Shown: in pieces, positions 18,500-35,154 of the stretch
How positions within the stretch are numbered: the stretch's first letter is position 1
How the letters are laid out: every line of letters begins with the position of its first letter
Source: Phytopythium helicoides
Lineage: Eukaryota > Oomycota > Peronosporomycetes > Pythiales > Pythiaceae
Reading direction: 5' to 3'
Length of the DNA stretch: 64,000 bases
Assembly: GCA_024867545.1 (NCBI GenBank)
Contig: JANFNE010000003.1
Span: 1,364,001-1,428,000, forward strand
Translations under genes and position numbers: made by a program
The notes under the pieces: generated by a model
Told to the model about the DNA's origin: nothing
The model's input: the letters and a program-made list of their open reading frames with translations, nothing else
The model's database searches: none

Positions 18500-19350
18500 T
18501 CAGTTCACAGAGGTGCCGCTCAAAAAGGACGTTCAAGGTCGTCGAGGGCGTGCTCCGCGAGCGCGACGAGCTGGCTGCGCTCGACCACGTGGCTGCAGCC
18601 ATCACAGACTTCCTCGACTCTGCGTGCCAGAAGCGAACGTCGTGGTCACTGGATCAGTGCCGATCATGGATCGGCTAGCCGCGAAACAACTTCAGCACGA
18701 TTCGTGGCCGCATTGGATAGAGCGGCTGCCAACTGGCATCTGGAGGAAGTCGAGCGGCTTCACACGAACAGAAACGAGGGGTGCAGGATGCGGGCAATGG
18801 CCTTGGCGGCGGGGGAGAATGTATCACATCACGAACACCTGGGTGTTTTCCAGCAAAATCGATTTCTGGCACGAATGGGGTCGGCGGTCGATCCTTTATC
18901 GGGAGCGCAGGCTAGAGCTCGTGGGCTCACTGCTGCTGAGTTTCCATCATACGAATTAAGTACGGGTGACTGAGCGCGGCAAACCAAGGCAAAGTGGCGC
19001 GGGATCTGAACATACACGCTGGCGAACAATAGACCTCTTGACGCCGTCCGAAGGCTGCGCGAACACCACCGAAAGGGCTGGGTAGCTCTCGGCGGCACCT
19101 GCACTAGCTGCTGTGGCTCGACCGCACTGCCATCGACCAAATCTCAGCTAGTGCCATGGACGCAGCGGTCGCGCAAGGCCTCCTGGAGGCCGCAAAGTGG
19201 GTCCACAACCATCTGAAGCTGCAGTAGACGCCGTTCGCGATCGCAACGGCCGCCAGCAACCGCAGGCGCGCCGTGCTGCAGAGGATCGCGAGCCTCGGGT
19301 AGCGAGTCAAGTGGCACTGGGCACGCCAAGCCACCGCAATCATTCCGTGA
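18500..19350 (+). pseudogene. Decayed ankyrin-repeat gene
   Basis: Fragments in several plus-strand frames resemble the intact ankyrin gene at 14999-15844. They are VEGVLRERDEL...HVAAAITDFLDSA (about 18540-18620), ALDRAAANWHLEEVERLHTN (about 18707-18800), and AMDAAVAQGLLEAAKWVHNH (about 19155-19220). The last one runs into an in-frame TAG after LKLQ and then AIATAASNRRRAVLQRIASLG before another stop. Frame changes and stops between the pieces show it is not translatable. Only the order of the pieces (leader, repeat, repeat) supports a single origin. Confidence 0.6.
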
Positions 19351-19509
19351 TGACGCAGGCCGGGTGATTACTCAGTCCTTATCCGGCTATACGTTGTACG
19401 GAACCAACAACTAGCCAGCAAACCTGCCTCCATTATCCGTACATCCATCGTATACCTCTCTTCGGAGCGTATACCAGTTCGTCACTATCCAACGAGCGAG
19501 AAAGGCGGC

Positions 19510-20974
19510 ATGAGCCTGCTGCACGAGGACGAGCGCGCGACGCTCGAGGCCGCGCTGGCCTTCATCGACACGTACGAGGACGCGGGCCCCGGCTCAGCGT
19601 CGAGCGCGAGCCCGAGCGCGAGCGCCAGCGGCCGCTCGACGGGCTCGAGCGACGACGGAGACGGCGACGACGCGCGGCGGCTCGTGGCCATGCGCAGGAA
19701 GGCGCGCAACGCGCAGGCGTCGGCGCGCAGCCACCGCAAGAAGCGCGCCGAGCTGCTGCTGCTGCGCGAGCAGCACGAGCTGCTGCAGACGCAGCTGGAC
19801 GCGTTGCGCGCGCGGAGGGAGGCGAGGGAGCGCGGCGAGGCGGTTAGCGGGGCGGGAAACGCGTGCGGAGGCAGGGGCGAGATCGCCGCGGTCGCCTGCG
19901 CGCACCTCGACAAGGCCATGTTTGAGCGCAGGCTGCGGCAGCGGTCAGAGGCGCTCAACCGCCAGCTGCGCGCTGCGCTCGCCAAGCAGCGCAGCATGAC
20001 CATGCACTTCTCGCAGCTCCTGCAGAAGCGCTTGCCCATCAAGGTGAGCGCACTGTGGGCGCCATGAATGCGTGGTCTGAACTGACGACCTCATTTGTCC
20101 ATGTACCAGGACATGGCGGACGTGCTGAGCGCTGGAGACTCCCCGTTGACTCCCTTTAGCATGCCTACCTACGCCCCGCTGCCGTTAGAAGCGTCCCGGA
20201 TCTCACGAGAAAAGGACGCCATCCTCATCGAGCTGGAGAGCCGCATGGAGTCACTCGTTCTTGAGGTTGATCTCGCGCTAGCCTCAACGGCGTCTGAGGC
20301 GACGACGTCAAGCACGCAGATAAAGCACCATCCGCAGCTCGGCGCCTTTGTCGAGGTCTCGTCTTCCTCGCCTCTAGCCTGCAGTGTCGAGGATGCGTGG
20401 GCCTTGTTTGGAAATACAATGTGCAGCATGAAGGCTAGTCACGCGTCGTCATATACCTTCCAGGTGAGCATGCGGGTCCCATGAGCATCTTTTTGCTGCC
20501 AAATCTCACAATTTTGCACTTCCGTAGACCCGAGCAATTAGCGATGTGGCTTCAGAGAAAGAGTACTCGCTTGCATTTGAGGACAAGGCGCGACTTGGCG
20601 TCGTCCCAATTGACGGGGTGACATTTCTTCAGAAGTACAAGACGTCAAGCTACGCAACGTACCTCTGGACGTCGGTCATTCGGCCCCGCAAAGATGGCGT
20701 ACAGTTTCGAGAGAGCGGGTGGATCGCCATGTCGCGCTCGCCAAGCGATCCACAGAAACGTTGCATGTACTGCCAGCACTACCAACTCTTCGCAGAACCA
20801 ACAAGCGTGTCGTCGTCCGCAGCGGCCGACCAGAACGCACCAGATGCAATGGCGTATATGAAGAGCTTCTTGTTGAACTCTCTAGCCTCCAAAATGCGCA
20901 ATGACCAGCGGCATCTTGAAGACACAATGCTGAAAAAGTTTGGCGACACTCTACCGCTCGTGGCAGCGATTTAG
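19510..20974 (+). CDS. bZIP transcription-factor-like / M96-type family protein
   Basis: Intact three-exon gene: 19510-20043, 20110-20463 and 20528-20974, introns 66 and 64 nt. Exon 1 starts MSLLHEDERATLEAALAFID, carrying the family's N-terminal acidic-hydrophobic motif, then a Ser/Asp-rich linker and a good bZIP basic region (RNAQASARSHRKKR) that keeps the Asn, Ala and Arg positions of the N-x7-R signature. A leucine-rich heptad segment follows. Exons 2-3 encode the C-terminal domain shared by the family, with FLQKYKTSSYATYLW and VQFRESGWIAMSRSPSDP. It is expected to bind DNA as a dimer in the nucleus; the C-terminal domain may bind a small ligand, by analogy with the START-like label sometimes used. 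It sits apart from the main cluster, next to the CBEL genes. Confidence 0.85.
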
Positions 20975-21472
20975 GGGTTGGCCGAGTTCTGTGTGATTTG
21001 TGTAAATGACTCGTGTCTAAAGAATCCAGGTTCTCTCTTGTTTCTGTCTCGACATCCTGAAGATCCTTGCAATGCTTACTCAGACTGGAGCTTCCACTTG
21101 TCCATGGAGCTCAAGCTTGCCAGTACAGCATCAATGATTTGCTGGCGACAAGGAAGACAGGCCCTTGCGAAGGCGCCATAGAGGTGTCAGATGCCACAGC
21201 GGTGTTCTGGACTCGTCCTGCACGAATGTCGTGGATGACTTTTCGAGCTGGGCGCTCACTCTCTATGAAATCGGTCAAGTACTGTGCACATGCAAGTAAC
21301 AACCACCAATCCGGGCGGAGGAAGTTGATCCGAACCTCCGCGACGAACGGTCACCACTCCACCACGCCCCAACTCTGGAGCTGTAGCACTTCTCGTTTTT
21401 CCGTCCGTTGATCTGCGCTCGGCTTGGCCCGGTCTCCTGGTTTCACAGCGTACGGTCGCTCGATAAACCAGC
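20975..21472. other. 5' flank of first CBEL-like gene
   Basis: About 500 bp without a recognised gene. It shares no visible similarity with the upstream regions of the second and third CBEL-like genes (27281-27725 and 31523-31956), which resemble each other. Confidence 0.45.
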
Positions 21473-26296
<4,824 letters not shown>

Positions 26297-27725
26297 AGTG
26301 AGGAGGTCGAGGTTTCTTCGGCTTAGTATGGTTTGCAATCACATCAGGAAATGCCGAATATCTGGCGAGTATGGTGATGCGTGTTCTTGGTTGTCCTTGT
26401 TTGGCAATCAGGCTTCCGAATGTGCCTCACCATCAATGTTTGTCCGTTGGGCCAATTACTCAAGTATGCGCTTTGCTCCAACTCCATGCAATGAAGCAGG
26501 ATTCGTGCTTGGTGGCAAGCAATGAACTGGTGAACAAACAGAAGTCATATCGGGTAGTGCACAGTTTTGTCGGCACGGTTTGAAGCCGTTGTTACCGGTG
26601 TGGTCGTTTGCAGCCGGAGTGAGACCGGCTGGAAGCGATATCTTGCGGAGCGGAGAATGTTCATCGTCCGGCTGGCAGTAGCCTATGAGTGCAAGTCATC
26701 CTCCCAACGTCTCCCAGCCAGCCATTAAATCACGGCCAACCGAGCTCGACACTCTGCTTCGAAACGGCAAGGTCTACAAGTAGTTATTCATTCTGCAATT
26801 GGCCTTCTAGGACCTCAGTCATCATTGATAAACCCTCCTCGCCACACCTTGCAGGAGGCGTGCCAATACATTGATCTCACGCCGCCGAGCAAAGTGAAAT
26901 TGGTTATGACGGCACTGTTATCACAACAGTCACCGGCGTCGCAACTTCGGCCGATTGCTGTACTCACTGCCTCGGCGCTCCCTCCTGTGTGGCGTATCGC
27001 TTCCAGAAGAGCAATAACCGATGCACGCTTCTTGCCGACCGTAGCGCTCCATCAATGATCGCTACGAAGTATGACTCGGCTGATGTTATCACGTCTTAGT
27101 GGCGAGTAACGGGTGAGCACAGTAAAAGCCGATTCGAGCAGGGTAAATGCATTGTATTGCTTGTTTCAACAGCGGTATCCATGGATATCGTTCTTTCAGA
27201 AAGTGAAGTTGCCAGGCGTTTATCAGCTGGCTGGTCGAGATGTGTCGAGCATAGAGTCTTTGAGTGTGGGTTGAGAGTAGCAGCTAGATCTGAGCAGTTT
27301 GCGGGTGTCTGGAGTCACTAGTTGAATCTTTTAGAACGGCGACACTATCGCCATGGAAATCGCTGGGCTGAACAAGGAAGATTGCTCTCTATACTCGTGC
27401 GTTATCTCATTCAAGGACTGTTCGATCAACTCTCTGCAGCGAACCGACCTTTTGTATCCATCATCGCATAGGCATAGTACTCAGTGTCCAGTCCTGTGCA
27501 ACGGACACGGCGCCATTCGCATGTGAAAGTACATTTGTAACGCCGTGACCCTTGGCCATCGAGCAACAACGGAACGACGCGACTAACTTCAAGAGTCACT
27601 CCGCTCTTGTGCGAGTGTCTTCGAATAGCCCACTTCTACTTTTCATCGGTTGAAGACAAGCAGCGGGGCCGTCCACTAACTACTTCACTTCGAGGTCAAG
27701 GGTAGTCGCTGATAAGTTCTCCAAG
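26297..27725. repeat. Duplicated intergenic unit, copy 1
   Basis: From the third exon-less tail of CBEL-like gene 1 through about 27280 this is almost base-for-base identical to 30540-31523, offset by 4243 bp (one visible substitution at 26684 versus 30927). From about 27281 to the next start codon the two copies differ by scattered changes and small indels. The segment carries a PAN-domain relic and the promoter of the next gene. Confidence 0.85.
26853..27099 (+). pseudogene. PAN/Apple domain relic
   Basis: The plus strand encodes YDGTVITTVTGVATSADCCT followed by HCLGAPSCVAYRF and a CTLLADRS segment, ending in TAG at 27097. The Cys spacing (DCCxxCxxxxxCVAY...CxL) matches the N-terminal PAN domain of the adjacent CBEL-like proteins. 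A one-base frame change near 26890 separates it from an upstream piece (ACQYIDLTPPSKV). There is no start codon or signal peptide. It is a decayed gene or an orphan exon. Confidence 0.6.
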
Positions 27726-28201
27726 ATGAAGTACTTGCTCAAGCTCACAGCTGCGCTAGCGCTGACCGCCTTCCACGTGACTACCGTTCAATCGGCCACC
27801 TGCGGAACTCAAAACAACAACCGCAAGATCAATGGCACGCCCATCGGCTCAACATTCACTTCTACCGACTGCTGTAGCGAGTGCACCAAAGCAACGGGCT
27901 GCGTTGCGTACACCACCCAAGGCAACCAATGTTCCCTCTTCTCCAGCGTCTCCAGCTTGTCGTACCAAAGTGGCCGCTTAGCCTTCACTAACGTACCAGC
28001 TCCAACACCGACGCCGACTCCTACACCAACGCCGACGCCGACGCCGACGCCTACACCAACACCGACGCCGACCCCGACGCCTACGCCGACCCCGACGCCG
28101 ACCCCGACACCGACGCCTACGCCATCACCGACGCCCACTCCCACTCCAACTCCTACCCCGACACCGACACCGACACCGACGCCTACGCCCACGCCCACGC
28201 C

Positions 28202-28252
<51 letters not shown>

Positions 28253-30539
28253 ACCAACGCCGACACCCACACCCACACCGACGCCGACTGAGACTCCAAC
28301 TCCCACGCCTACTCCAACTCCTACACCAACGCCGACACCGACACCGACGCCGACACCGACGCCGACACCAACGCCGACGCCGACACCCACACCGACGCCG
28401 ACTGAGACTCCAACTCCCACGCCTACTCCAACTCCTACACCAACGCCGACACCGACACCGACGCCTACGGAAACGCCGACACCGACACCGACGCCGACAC
28501 CGACGCCGACGCCGACGCCGACGCCGACTGAGACTCCAACTCCCACGCCTACTCCAACTCCTACACCAACGCCGACACCGACACCGACGCCTACGGAAAC
28601 GCCGACGCCGACACCGACGCCGACACCGACGCCGACACCAACGCCGACACCCACACCCACACCGACGCCGACTGAGACTCCAACTCCCACGCCTACTCCA
28701 ACTCCTACACCAACGCCGACACCGACACCGACGCCGACACCGACGCCGACACCAACGCCGACGCCGACACCCACACCGACGCCGACTGAGACTCCAACTC
28801 CCACGCCTACTCCAACTCCTACACCAACGCCGACACCGACACCGACGCCTACGGAAACGCCGACACCGACACCGACACCGACGCCGACACCGACGCCGAC
28901 GCCCACTCCTACTCCTACACCAACTCCTACACCCACGCCGACCCCGACGCCGACGCCGACGCCCACTCCTACTCCAACCCCTACACCAACGCCGACACCG
29001 ACACCGACGCCTACGGAAACGCCGACACCGACACCGACACCGACGCCGACGCCGACGCCGACGCCCACTCCTACTCCTACACCAACTCCTACACCCACGC
29101 CGACCCCGACGCCGACGCCGACGCCCACTCCTACTCCAACCCCTACACCAACGCCGACGCCGACACCGACGCCTACGGAAACACCGACGCCGACGCCAAC
29201 ACCGACGCCGACACCGACTCCTACACCCACGCCGACGCCAACACCGACGCCCACTCCCACTCCGACGCCGACGCCGACACCCACACCCACACCGACGCCC
29301 ACTCCCACACCGACGCCGACGCCGACACCCACACCCACACCGACGCCGACGCCGACACCGACACCGACGCCGACTGAGACTCCAACTCCCACGCCTACTC
29401 CAACTCCTACACCGACGCCGACACCGACACCGACGCCTACGGAAACGCCAACTCCGACTCCGACCCCCACACCAACGCCTACCGTGACAATCCCGCCGAA
29501 TGGCAACTGTGGCAGTGATGCAAATGGAGCACAGTCCTGTGCAGAGAATTACTACTGCCAGCAGTGGAACCCATGGTACTACCAGTGCGTCCCCGAGCCG
29601 GAGAAGTGCGGCGCGCCGGAAGTCGACGTCGACTACTATGGAGACGACCTCAAGACCATCAAGGACGTGCTGCCGTCGCAGTGCTGTGACCAGTGCGCGA
29701 GCACCCCAGAGTGTAAGGCCTACACGTTCGTCAACTACAACGCTGACGGTCACTCGGCGTGCTACTTGAAACGCGGCACTGGCACCAAGAAGGTGCTGAA
29801 GGGTGCCATTTCAGGAACCTACACGCGCGTCGTGGTCGATGTACCGGAGGGCGGTAACTGCGGCAACGACCAGGCTGGCGCGTCGACGTGTGCTGCCGGC
29901 TCATATTGCCAGCAGTGGAACCCCTGGTACTACCAGTGTGTCGCGGTGCCGGCGAACTGTGGTGCGCCAGAGGTCGACGTCGACTACTACGGCGCAGATC
30001 TCGCGACTGTCAAGGACGTCAAGCCAAACGAGTGCTGCGACCACTGCGTCGCGATGGACCGCTGCACAGCCTACACGTTCGTCAACTACAACGCTGATGG
30101 CCACTCGGCGTGCTACCTCAAGAGCGGCACGGGTACCAAGAAGCCGCTGAAGGGTGCTGTGTCTGCGGTCGTCTCGGGCGAGAAGCCAGCATGCAGCACC
30201 AAGGTTGGCGAGATGTGTGGCGATGCCTCGGGAGCGGTCTGCTGTCCGTCGGGTGCGTACTGCCAGCCGTGGAACCAGTGGTACTACCAGTGCATCTCGG
30301 TGCCGCCCAAGTGCTCGGAGCAGCACACAGATGTCGACTTCTACGGCCACGACCTCGACGTCAAGTACGGTTTGCAGCCGGACGCATGCTGTGACGTGTG
30401 CTCCAAGACGTCGGGCTGCGTGGCGTACACTTTCGTGAACGACAACCCTGGCAGCACGGCGTGCTACCTCAAGAGCAGCACGGCGGGCCAGGCGCGCAAG
30501 GTTGGTTGTGTGTCGGGTGTAGTGAACACTGCTGCGTAG
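27726..30539 (+). CDS. CBEL-like secreted PAN/CBM1 protein, copy 2
   Basis: A 937-residue protein built like copy 1: signal peptide ([23 protein letters not shown]), N-terminal PAN domain, a ~495-residue Thr-Pro linker and three CBM1-PAN units. The C-terminal ~340 residues are identical to copy 1 apart from one Val/Ile at the linker border (TVTIPPNGN). The linker is less regular than in copy 1, with longer pure (TP)n runs and fewer Glu interruptions. The N-terminal PAN domain is nearly identical to copy 1 from codon ~13 onward, but the first part of the signal peptide matches copy 3 instead. It would be secreted to the hyphal surface or host apoplast and bind cellulose. The promoter region resembles that of copy 3. 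Confidence 0.92.
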
Positions 30540-31956
30540 AGTGAGGAGGTCGAGGTTTCTTCGGCTTAGTATGGTTTGCAATCACATCAGGAAATGCCGA
30601 ATATCTGGCGAGTATGGTGATGCGTGTTCTTGGTTGTCCTTGTTTGGCAATCAGGCTTCCGAATGTGCCTCACCATCAATGTTTGTCCGTTGGGCCAATT
30701 ACTCAAGTATGCGCTTTGCTCCAACTCCATGCAATGAAGCAGGATTCGTGCTTGGTGGCAAGCAATGAACTGGTGAACAAACAGAAGTCATATCGGGTAG
30801 TGCACAGTTTTGTCGGCACGGTTTGAAGCCGTTGTTACCGGTGTGGTCGTTTGCAGCCGGAGTGAGACCGGCTGGAAGCGATATCTTGCGGAGCGGAGAA
30901 TGTTCATCGTCCGGCTGGCAGTAACCTATGAGTGCAAGTCATCCTCCCAACGTCTCCCAGCCAGCCATTAAATCACGGCCAACCGAGCTCGACACTCTGC
31001 TTCGAAACGGCAAGGTCTACAAGTAGTTATTCATTCTGCAATTGGCCTTCTAGGACCTCAGTCATCATTGATAAACCCTCCTCGCCACACCTTGCAGGAG
31101 GCGTGCCAATACATTGATCTCACGCCGCCGAGCAAAGTGAAATTGGTTATGACGGCACTGTTATCACAACAGTCACCGGCGTCGCAACTTCGGCCGATTG
31201 CTGTACTCACTGCCTCGGCGCTCCCTCCTGTGTGGCGTATCGCTTCCAGAAGAGCAATAACCGATGCACGCTTCTTGCCGACCGTAGCGCTCCATCAATG
31301 ATCGCTACGAAGTATGACTCGGCTGATGTTATCACGTCTTAGTGGCGAGTAACGGGTGAGCACAGTAAAAGCCGATTCGAGCAGGGTAAATGCATTGTAT
31401 TGCTTGTTTCAACAGCGGTATCCATGGATATCGTTCTTTCAGAAAGTGAAGTTGCCAGGCGTTTATCAGCTGGCTGGTCGAGATGTGTCGAGCATAGAGT
31501 CTTTGAGTGTGGGTTGAGAGTAGCAGCCAGATCCGAGCAGTTTGCGGGTGTCTGGAGTCACTAGTTGAATCTTAGAACGGCGACAATATCGCCATGGAAA
31601 TCGCTGGGCTGAACAAGGAAGATTGCTCTCTATACTCATGCGTTATCTCATTCAAGGCTACTCTCTGCAGCGAGCCGACCTTGTGTATCCATCATCGCAC
31701 GGGCATAGTACTCAGTGTCCAGTGCTGTGCAACGGACTCGGCGCCATTCGCATGTGAAAGTACATTTGTAACGCCGTGACCCTTGGCCAACGAGCAACAA
31801 CGGAACGACGCGACTAACTTCAAGAGTCGCTCTGCTTTTGTGCGAATGTCTTCAAACAGCCCACTTCTACTTTTCATCGGTTGAAGACGAGCAGCGGGGC
31901 CGTCCAATAACTACTTCACTTCGAGGTCAAGGGCGATCGTTGTTCAGTTCTCCAAG
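30540..31956. repeat. Duplicated intergenic unit, copy 2
   Basis: Second copy of the 26297-27725 unit, including the PAN relic (31096-31342). The first ~1 kb is near identical to copy 1; the last ~430 bp before the start of CBEL-like gene 3 has diverged moderately. Confidence 0.85.
31096..31342 (+). pseudogene. PAN/Apple domain relic, second copy
   Basis: Same sequence and same frame disruption as the relic at 26853-27099, showing that the decay preceded the tandem duplication. Confidence 0.6.
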
Positions 31957-32376
31957 ATGAAGTACTTGCTCAAGCTCACGGCTGCGCTTGCGCTAACCTC
32001 CCTACACGTGACTACCGTTCAATCGGCCACCTGCGGAACTCAAAACGTCAACCGCAAGATCAACGGCACGCCCATCGGTGCAACATTCACTTCTACCGAC
32101 TGCTGCAGTGAGTGCACCAAAGCAACTGGCTGCGTTGCGTATACCACCCAAGGCACCCAGTGCTCCCTCTTCTCCAGCGTCTCCAGCTTGTCGTACCAAA
32201 GTGGCCGCTTAGCCTTCACTAACGTACCAGCTCCAACACCGACGCCGACTCCTACACCAACGCCGACGCCGACGCCGACGCCTACACCAACACCGACGCC
32301 GACACCGACACCGACGCCGACACCCACACCGACGCCGACGCCTACGCCTACGCCTACGCCCACGCCTACGCCGACA

Positions 32377-32408
<32 letters not shown>

Positions 32409-33840
32409 CACTCCTACTCCTACACCAACTCCTACACCCACGCCGACGCCGACGCCGACGCCGACGCCCACTCCTACTCCAACCCCTACACCAACGCCGA
32501 CGCCGACACCGACACCGACGCCGACGCCAACACCGACGCCGACGCCGACGCCAACACCGACGCCGACACCGACTCCTACACCCACGCCGACGCCAACACC
32601 GACGCCCACTCCCACTCCGACGCCGACGCCGACACCCACACCCACACCGACGCCGACACCGACACCGACGCCGACTGAGACTCCAACTCCCACGCCTACT
32701 CCAACTCCTACACCGACGCCGACACCGACACCGACGCCTACGGAAACGCCAACTCCGACTCCGACCCCCACACCAACGCCTACCGTGACAGTCCCGCCGA
32801 ATGGCAACTGTGGCAGTGATGCAAATGGAGCACAGTCCTGTGCAGAGAATTACTACTGCCAGCAGTGGAACCCATGGTACTACCAGTGCGTCCCCGAGCC
32901 GGAGAAGTGCGGCGCGCCGGAAGTCGACGTCGACTACTATGGTGACGACCTTAAGACCATCAAGGACGTGCTGCCGTCGCAGTGCTGTGACCAGTGCGCG
33001 AGCACGCCAGAGTGTAAGGCCTACACGTTCGTCAACTACAACGCTGACGGCCACTCGGCGTGCTACTTGAAGCGCGGCACTGGTACCAAGAAGGTGCTGA
33101 AGGGTGCCATTTCAGGAACCTACACGCGCGTCGTGGTCGATGTGCCGGAGGGCAGTAACTGCGGCAACGACCAGGCTGGCGCGTCGACGTGTGCTGCCGG
33201 CTCATACTGCCAGCAGTGGAACCCCTGGTACTACCAGTGTGTCGCGGTGCCGGCGAACTGCGGCGCGCCAGAGGTCGACGTCGACTACTACGGCGCAGAC
33301 CTCGCGACTGTCAAGGACGTCAAGCCAAACGAGTGCTGCGACCGCTGCGTCGCGATGGACCGCTGCACAGCCTACACGTTCGTCAACTATAACGCTGATG
33401 GTCACTCGGCGTGCTACCTCAAGAGCGGCACGGGTACCAAGAAGCCGCTGAAGGGTGCTGTGTCTGCGGTCGTCTCGGGCGAGAAGCCAGCATGCAGTAC
33501 CAAGGTCGGCGAGATGTGTGGCGACGCCTCGGGTGCGGTCTGCTGTCCGTCGGGTGCGTACTGTCAGCCGTGGAACCAGTGGTACTACCAGTGCATCTCG
33601 GTGCCGCCCAAGTGCTCGGAGCAGCACACAGACGTCGACTTCTACGGCCACAACCTCGACGTCAAGTACGGTTTGCAGCCGGATGCATGCTGTGACGTGT
33701 GCTCCAAGACGTCGGGGTGCGTGGCGTACACTTTCGTGAATGACAACCCTGGCAGCACGGCGTGCTACCTCAAGAGCAGCACGGCGGGCCAGACGCGCAA
33801 GGTTGGTTGTGTGTCGGGTGTAGTGAACGCTGATCCGTGA
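31957..33840 (+). CDS. CBEL-like secreted PAN/CBM1 protein, copy 3 (short linker)
   Basis: A 627-residue protein with the same layout: signal peptide ([23 protein letters not shown]), N-terminal PAN, a Thr-Pro linker of only ~188 residues, and three CBM1-PAN units. It is the most divergent of the three: it has NVNRKING and TPIGATFT in the first [20 protein letters not shown] and GHNLDV in the C-terminal units, and ends VVNADP rather than VVNTAA. All Cys of the PAN and CBM1 domains and the aromatic WNPWYYQC platforms are kept, so it should still bind cellulose. Its 3' flank differs from those of copies 1 and 2, marking the right end of the tandem array. Confidence 0.92.
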
Positions 33841-34040
33841 AGTAGCCACTCCGGCTTGGTTTGAGATGGTTTTGACATTGCCCAACCAGGAGGTAGTTGT
33901 GCTGCAACTCCAGAGCTCCACGCAGCTCGTGATGAGCGATGAATTTGTTGTCGCCACTATGGACGGTGGAGAGGATTAAATGTTTCAACACGCTTTGATT
34001 TCGAGACATTTCATGCATTACACTGTGAGCTTCCCCCCTA

Positions 34041-35154
34041 CTACTCAGCGACGTACCCAGCGTACGCCGGGTAAGTGGCGAAGTCCCACTCAGTGCTGTT
34101 TTGCAGTAGGTCGTAGTCGAAGCCGTCCGCACCACCGCTCACGTAGAAGAACTTGGTCACCGGAGCAGCAGCGTAGTAGGTGAAGTTGGTTCCAGCAGGA
34201 ACAAACAACACATCGCCCTGGATCAGCGCTGCGACTTCTTCTTCGATCTCAACGACGAGCTGACCCTCTTCCAACTGGAAAGCAAGTGGTTGCTTGGGGA
34301 CGATGTTGTTGGCGGTCTCGTTCGGAAGCATCGCTGACATGGTGATCGTGCCAAGTGTGAAAGTTGCCATCGCTCTGCACCCCGGTCTGTAGCGGAGCAA
34401 TGAGCTTGTACCCGTTCTGGTAGTTGAGGTATTTCTGCGCATAGTTCTTGGCGACGAAGTAGGGCGTATGCGAGTCGGTAGCCAGATCGTTCGTGCCATT
34501 GTGCCAGTTACCGCTGCCACCAGTTCCATTGACTGTGTCGTAGCGCTCGGCCCAGTCAAGCTGCGCGTACACGTCGTACGACTCAAGGGCAGAAATGGTC
34601 GAGGCGCTGGCACCAGCACCAGCTGATGAGTTGGATGCCGCGGGCACAAACGACGCGAGTGTGCTCGAGTTGTACGTGGAGTCGGCAATATCAATGAAGA
34701 GCTTCTCAAACCCCCCAGGCTGGATCACGCCGGTCATCTGCGTGTCGGGGTCGAGCACTTGGTACGTGTGGTACGTGTCGTGGGGCACAGCACCGTAGTC
34801 TCCCTGCGTGAGAACCCGGGTCTGTTGCTCGGCCTCGTAGTCGTAGGGCTGAGCCCACAGCTGGAAGCGACCACGTGTGCAGTAGAAGTTTTCGTAGTGC
34901 GCCTTGTGGATATGCGGGAGCACACCAAGCGAGGTCGAGTCTGGCGCGTTCGTCTGCAGCAACGTGAACGCGCCACCTGACGAATTGCCGGTCACTGAGA
35001 AGCGGTAGATCTGCTGTCCAACAGCCACTGCCTGACCGTAGTTCTTTGGCAGCACGTAGGGGCGGACGTCTTGGGGTGCCTCCTCAACGATCAGCGAGCC
35101 AGCTGCGATAGCTGACAGCGCGGCCATCTGGAGCAGCGTCGCGGCGGTCTTCAT
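34041..35154 (-). CDS. Secreted quercetinase-like bicupin (one-base frameshift)
   Basis: The start is at ATG 35154, opening into a signal peptide (MKTAATLLQMAALSAIAAG). The first cupin has LGVLPHIHKAHYENFYC with the His-x-His...Glu metal ligands and a later GDYGAVPHDTYHTYQ with the fourth ligand His. VIQPGGFEKLF follows. This layout is that of the secreted quercetin 2,3-dioxygenases of fungi, which open the flavonol ring with dioxygen. The second cupin (LPNETANNIVPKQPLAFQL... VPAGTNFTYYAA) lacks obvious ligands, as usual. It is in a different frame: after GVQSDGNF a surplus T in a TTT run (plus-strand 34360-34362) shifts the reading. Removing one T would give NFTLGTITMSAML and a ~370-residue protein ending at 34041. 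The gene is either disrupted or carries an assembly error. Confidence 0.8.

Noticed and set aside
28125..29753. 542-codon minus-strand ORF antisense to CBEL copy 2
   Set aside because: Same low-complexity artefact of the CCGACA repeat.
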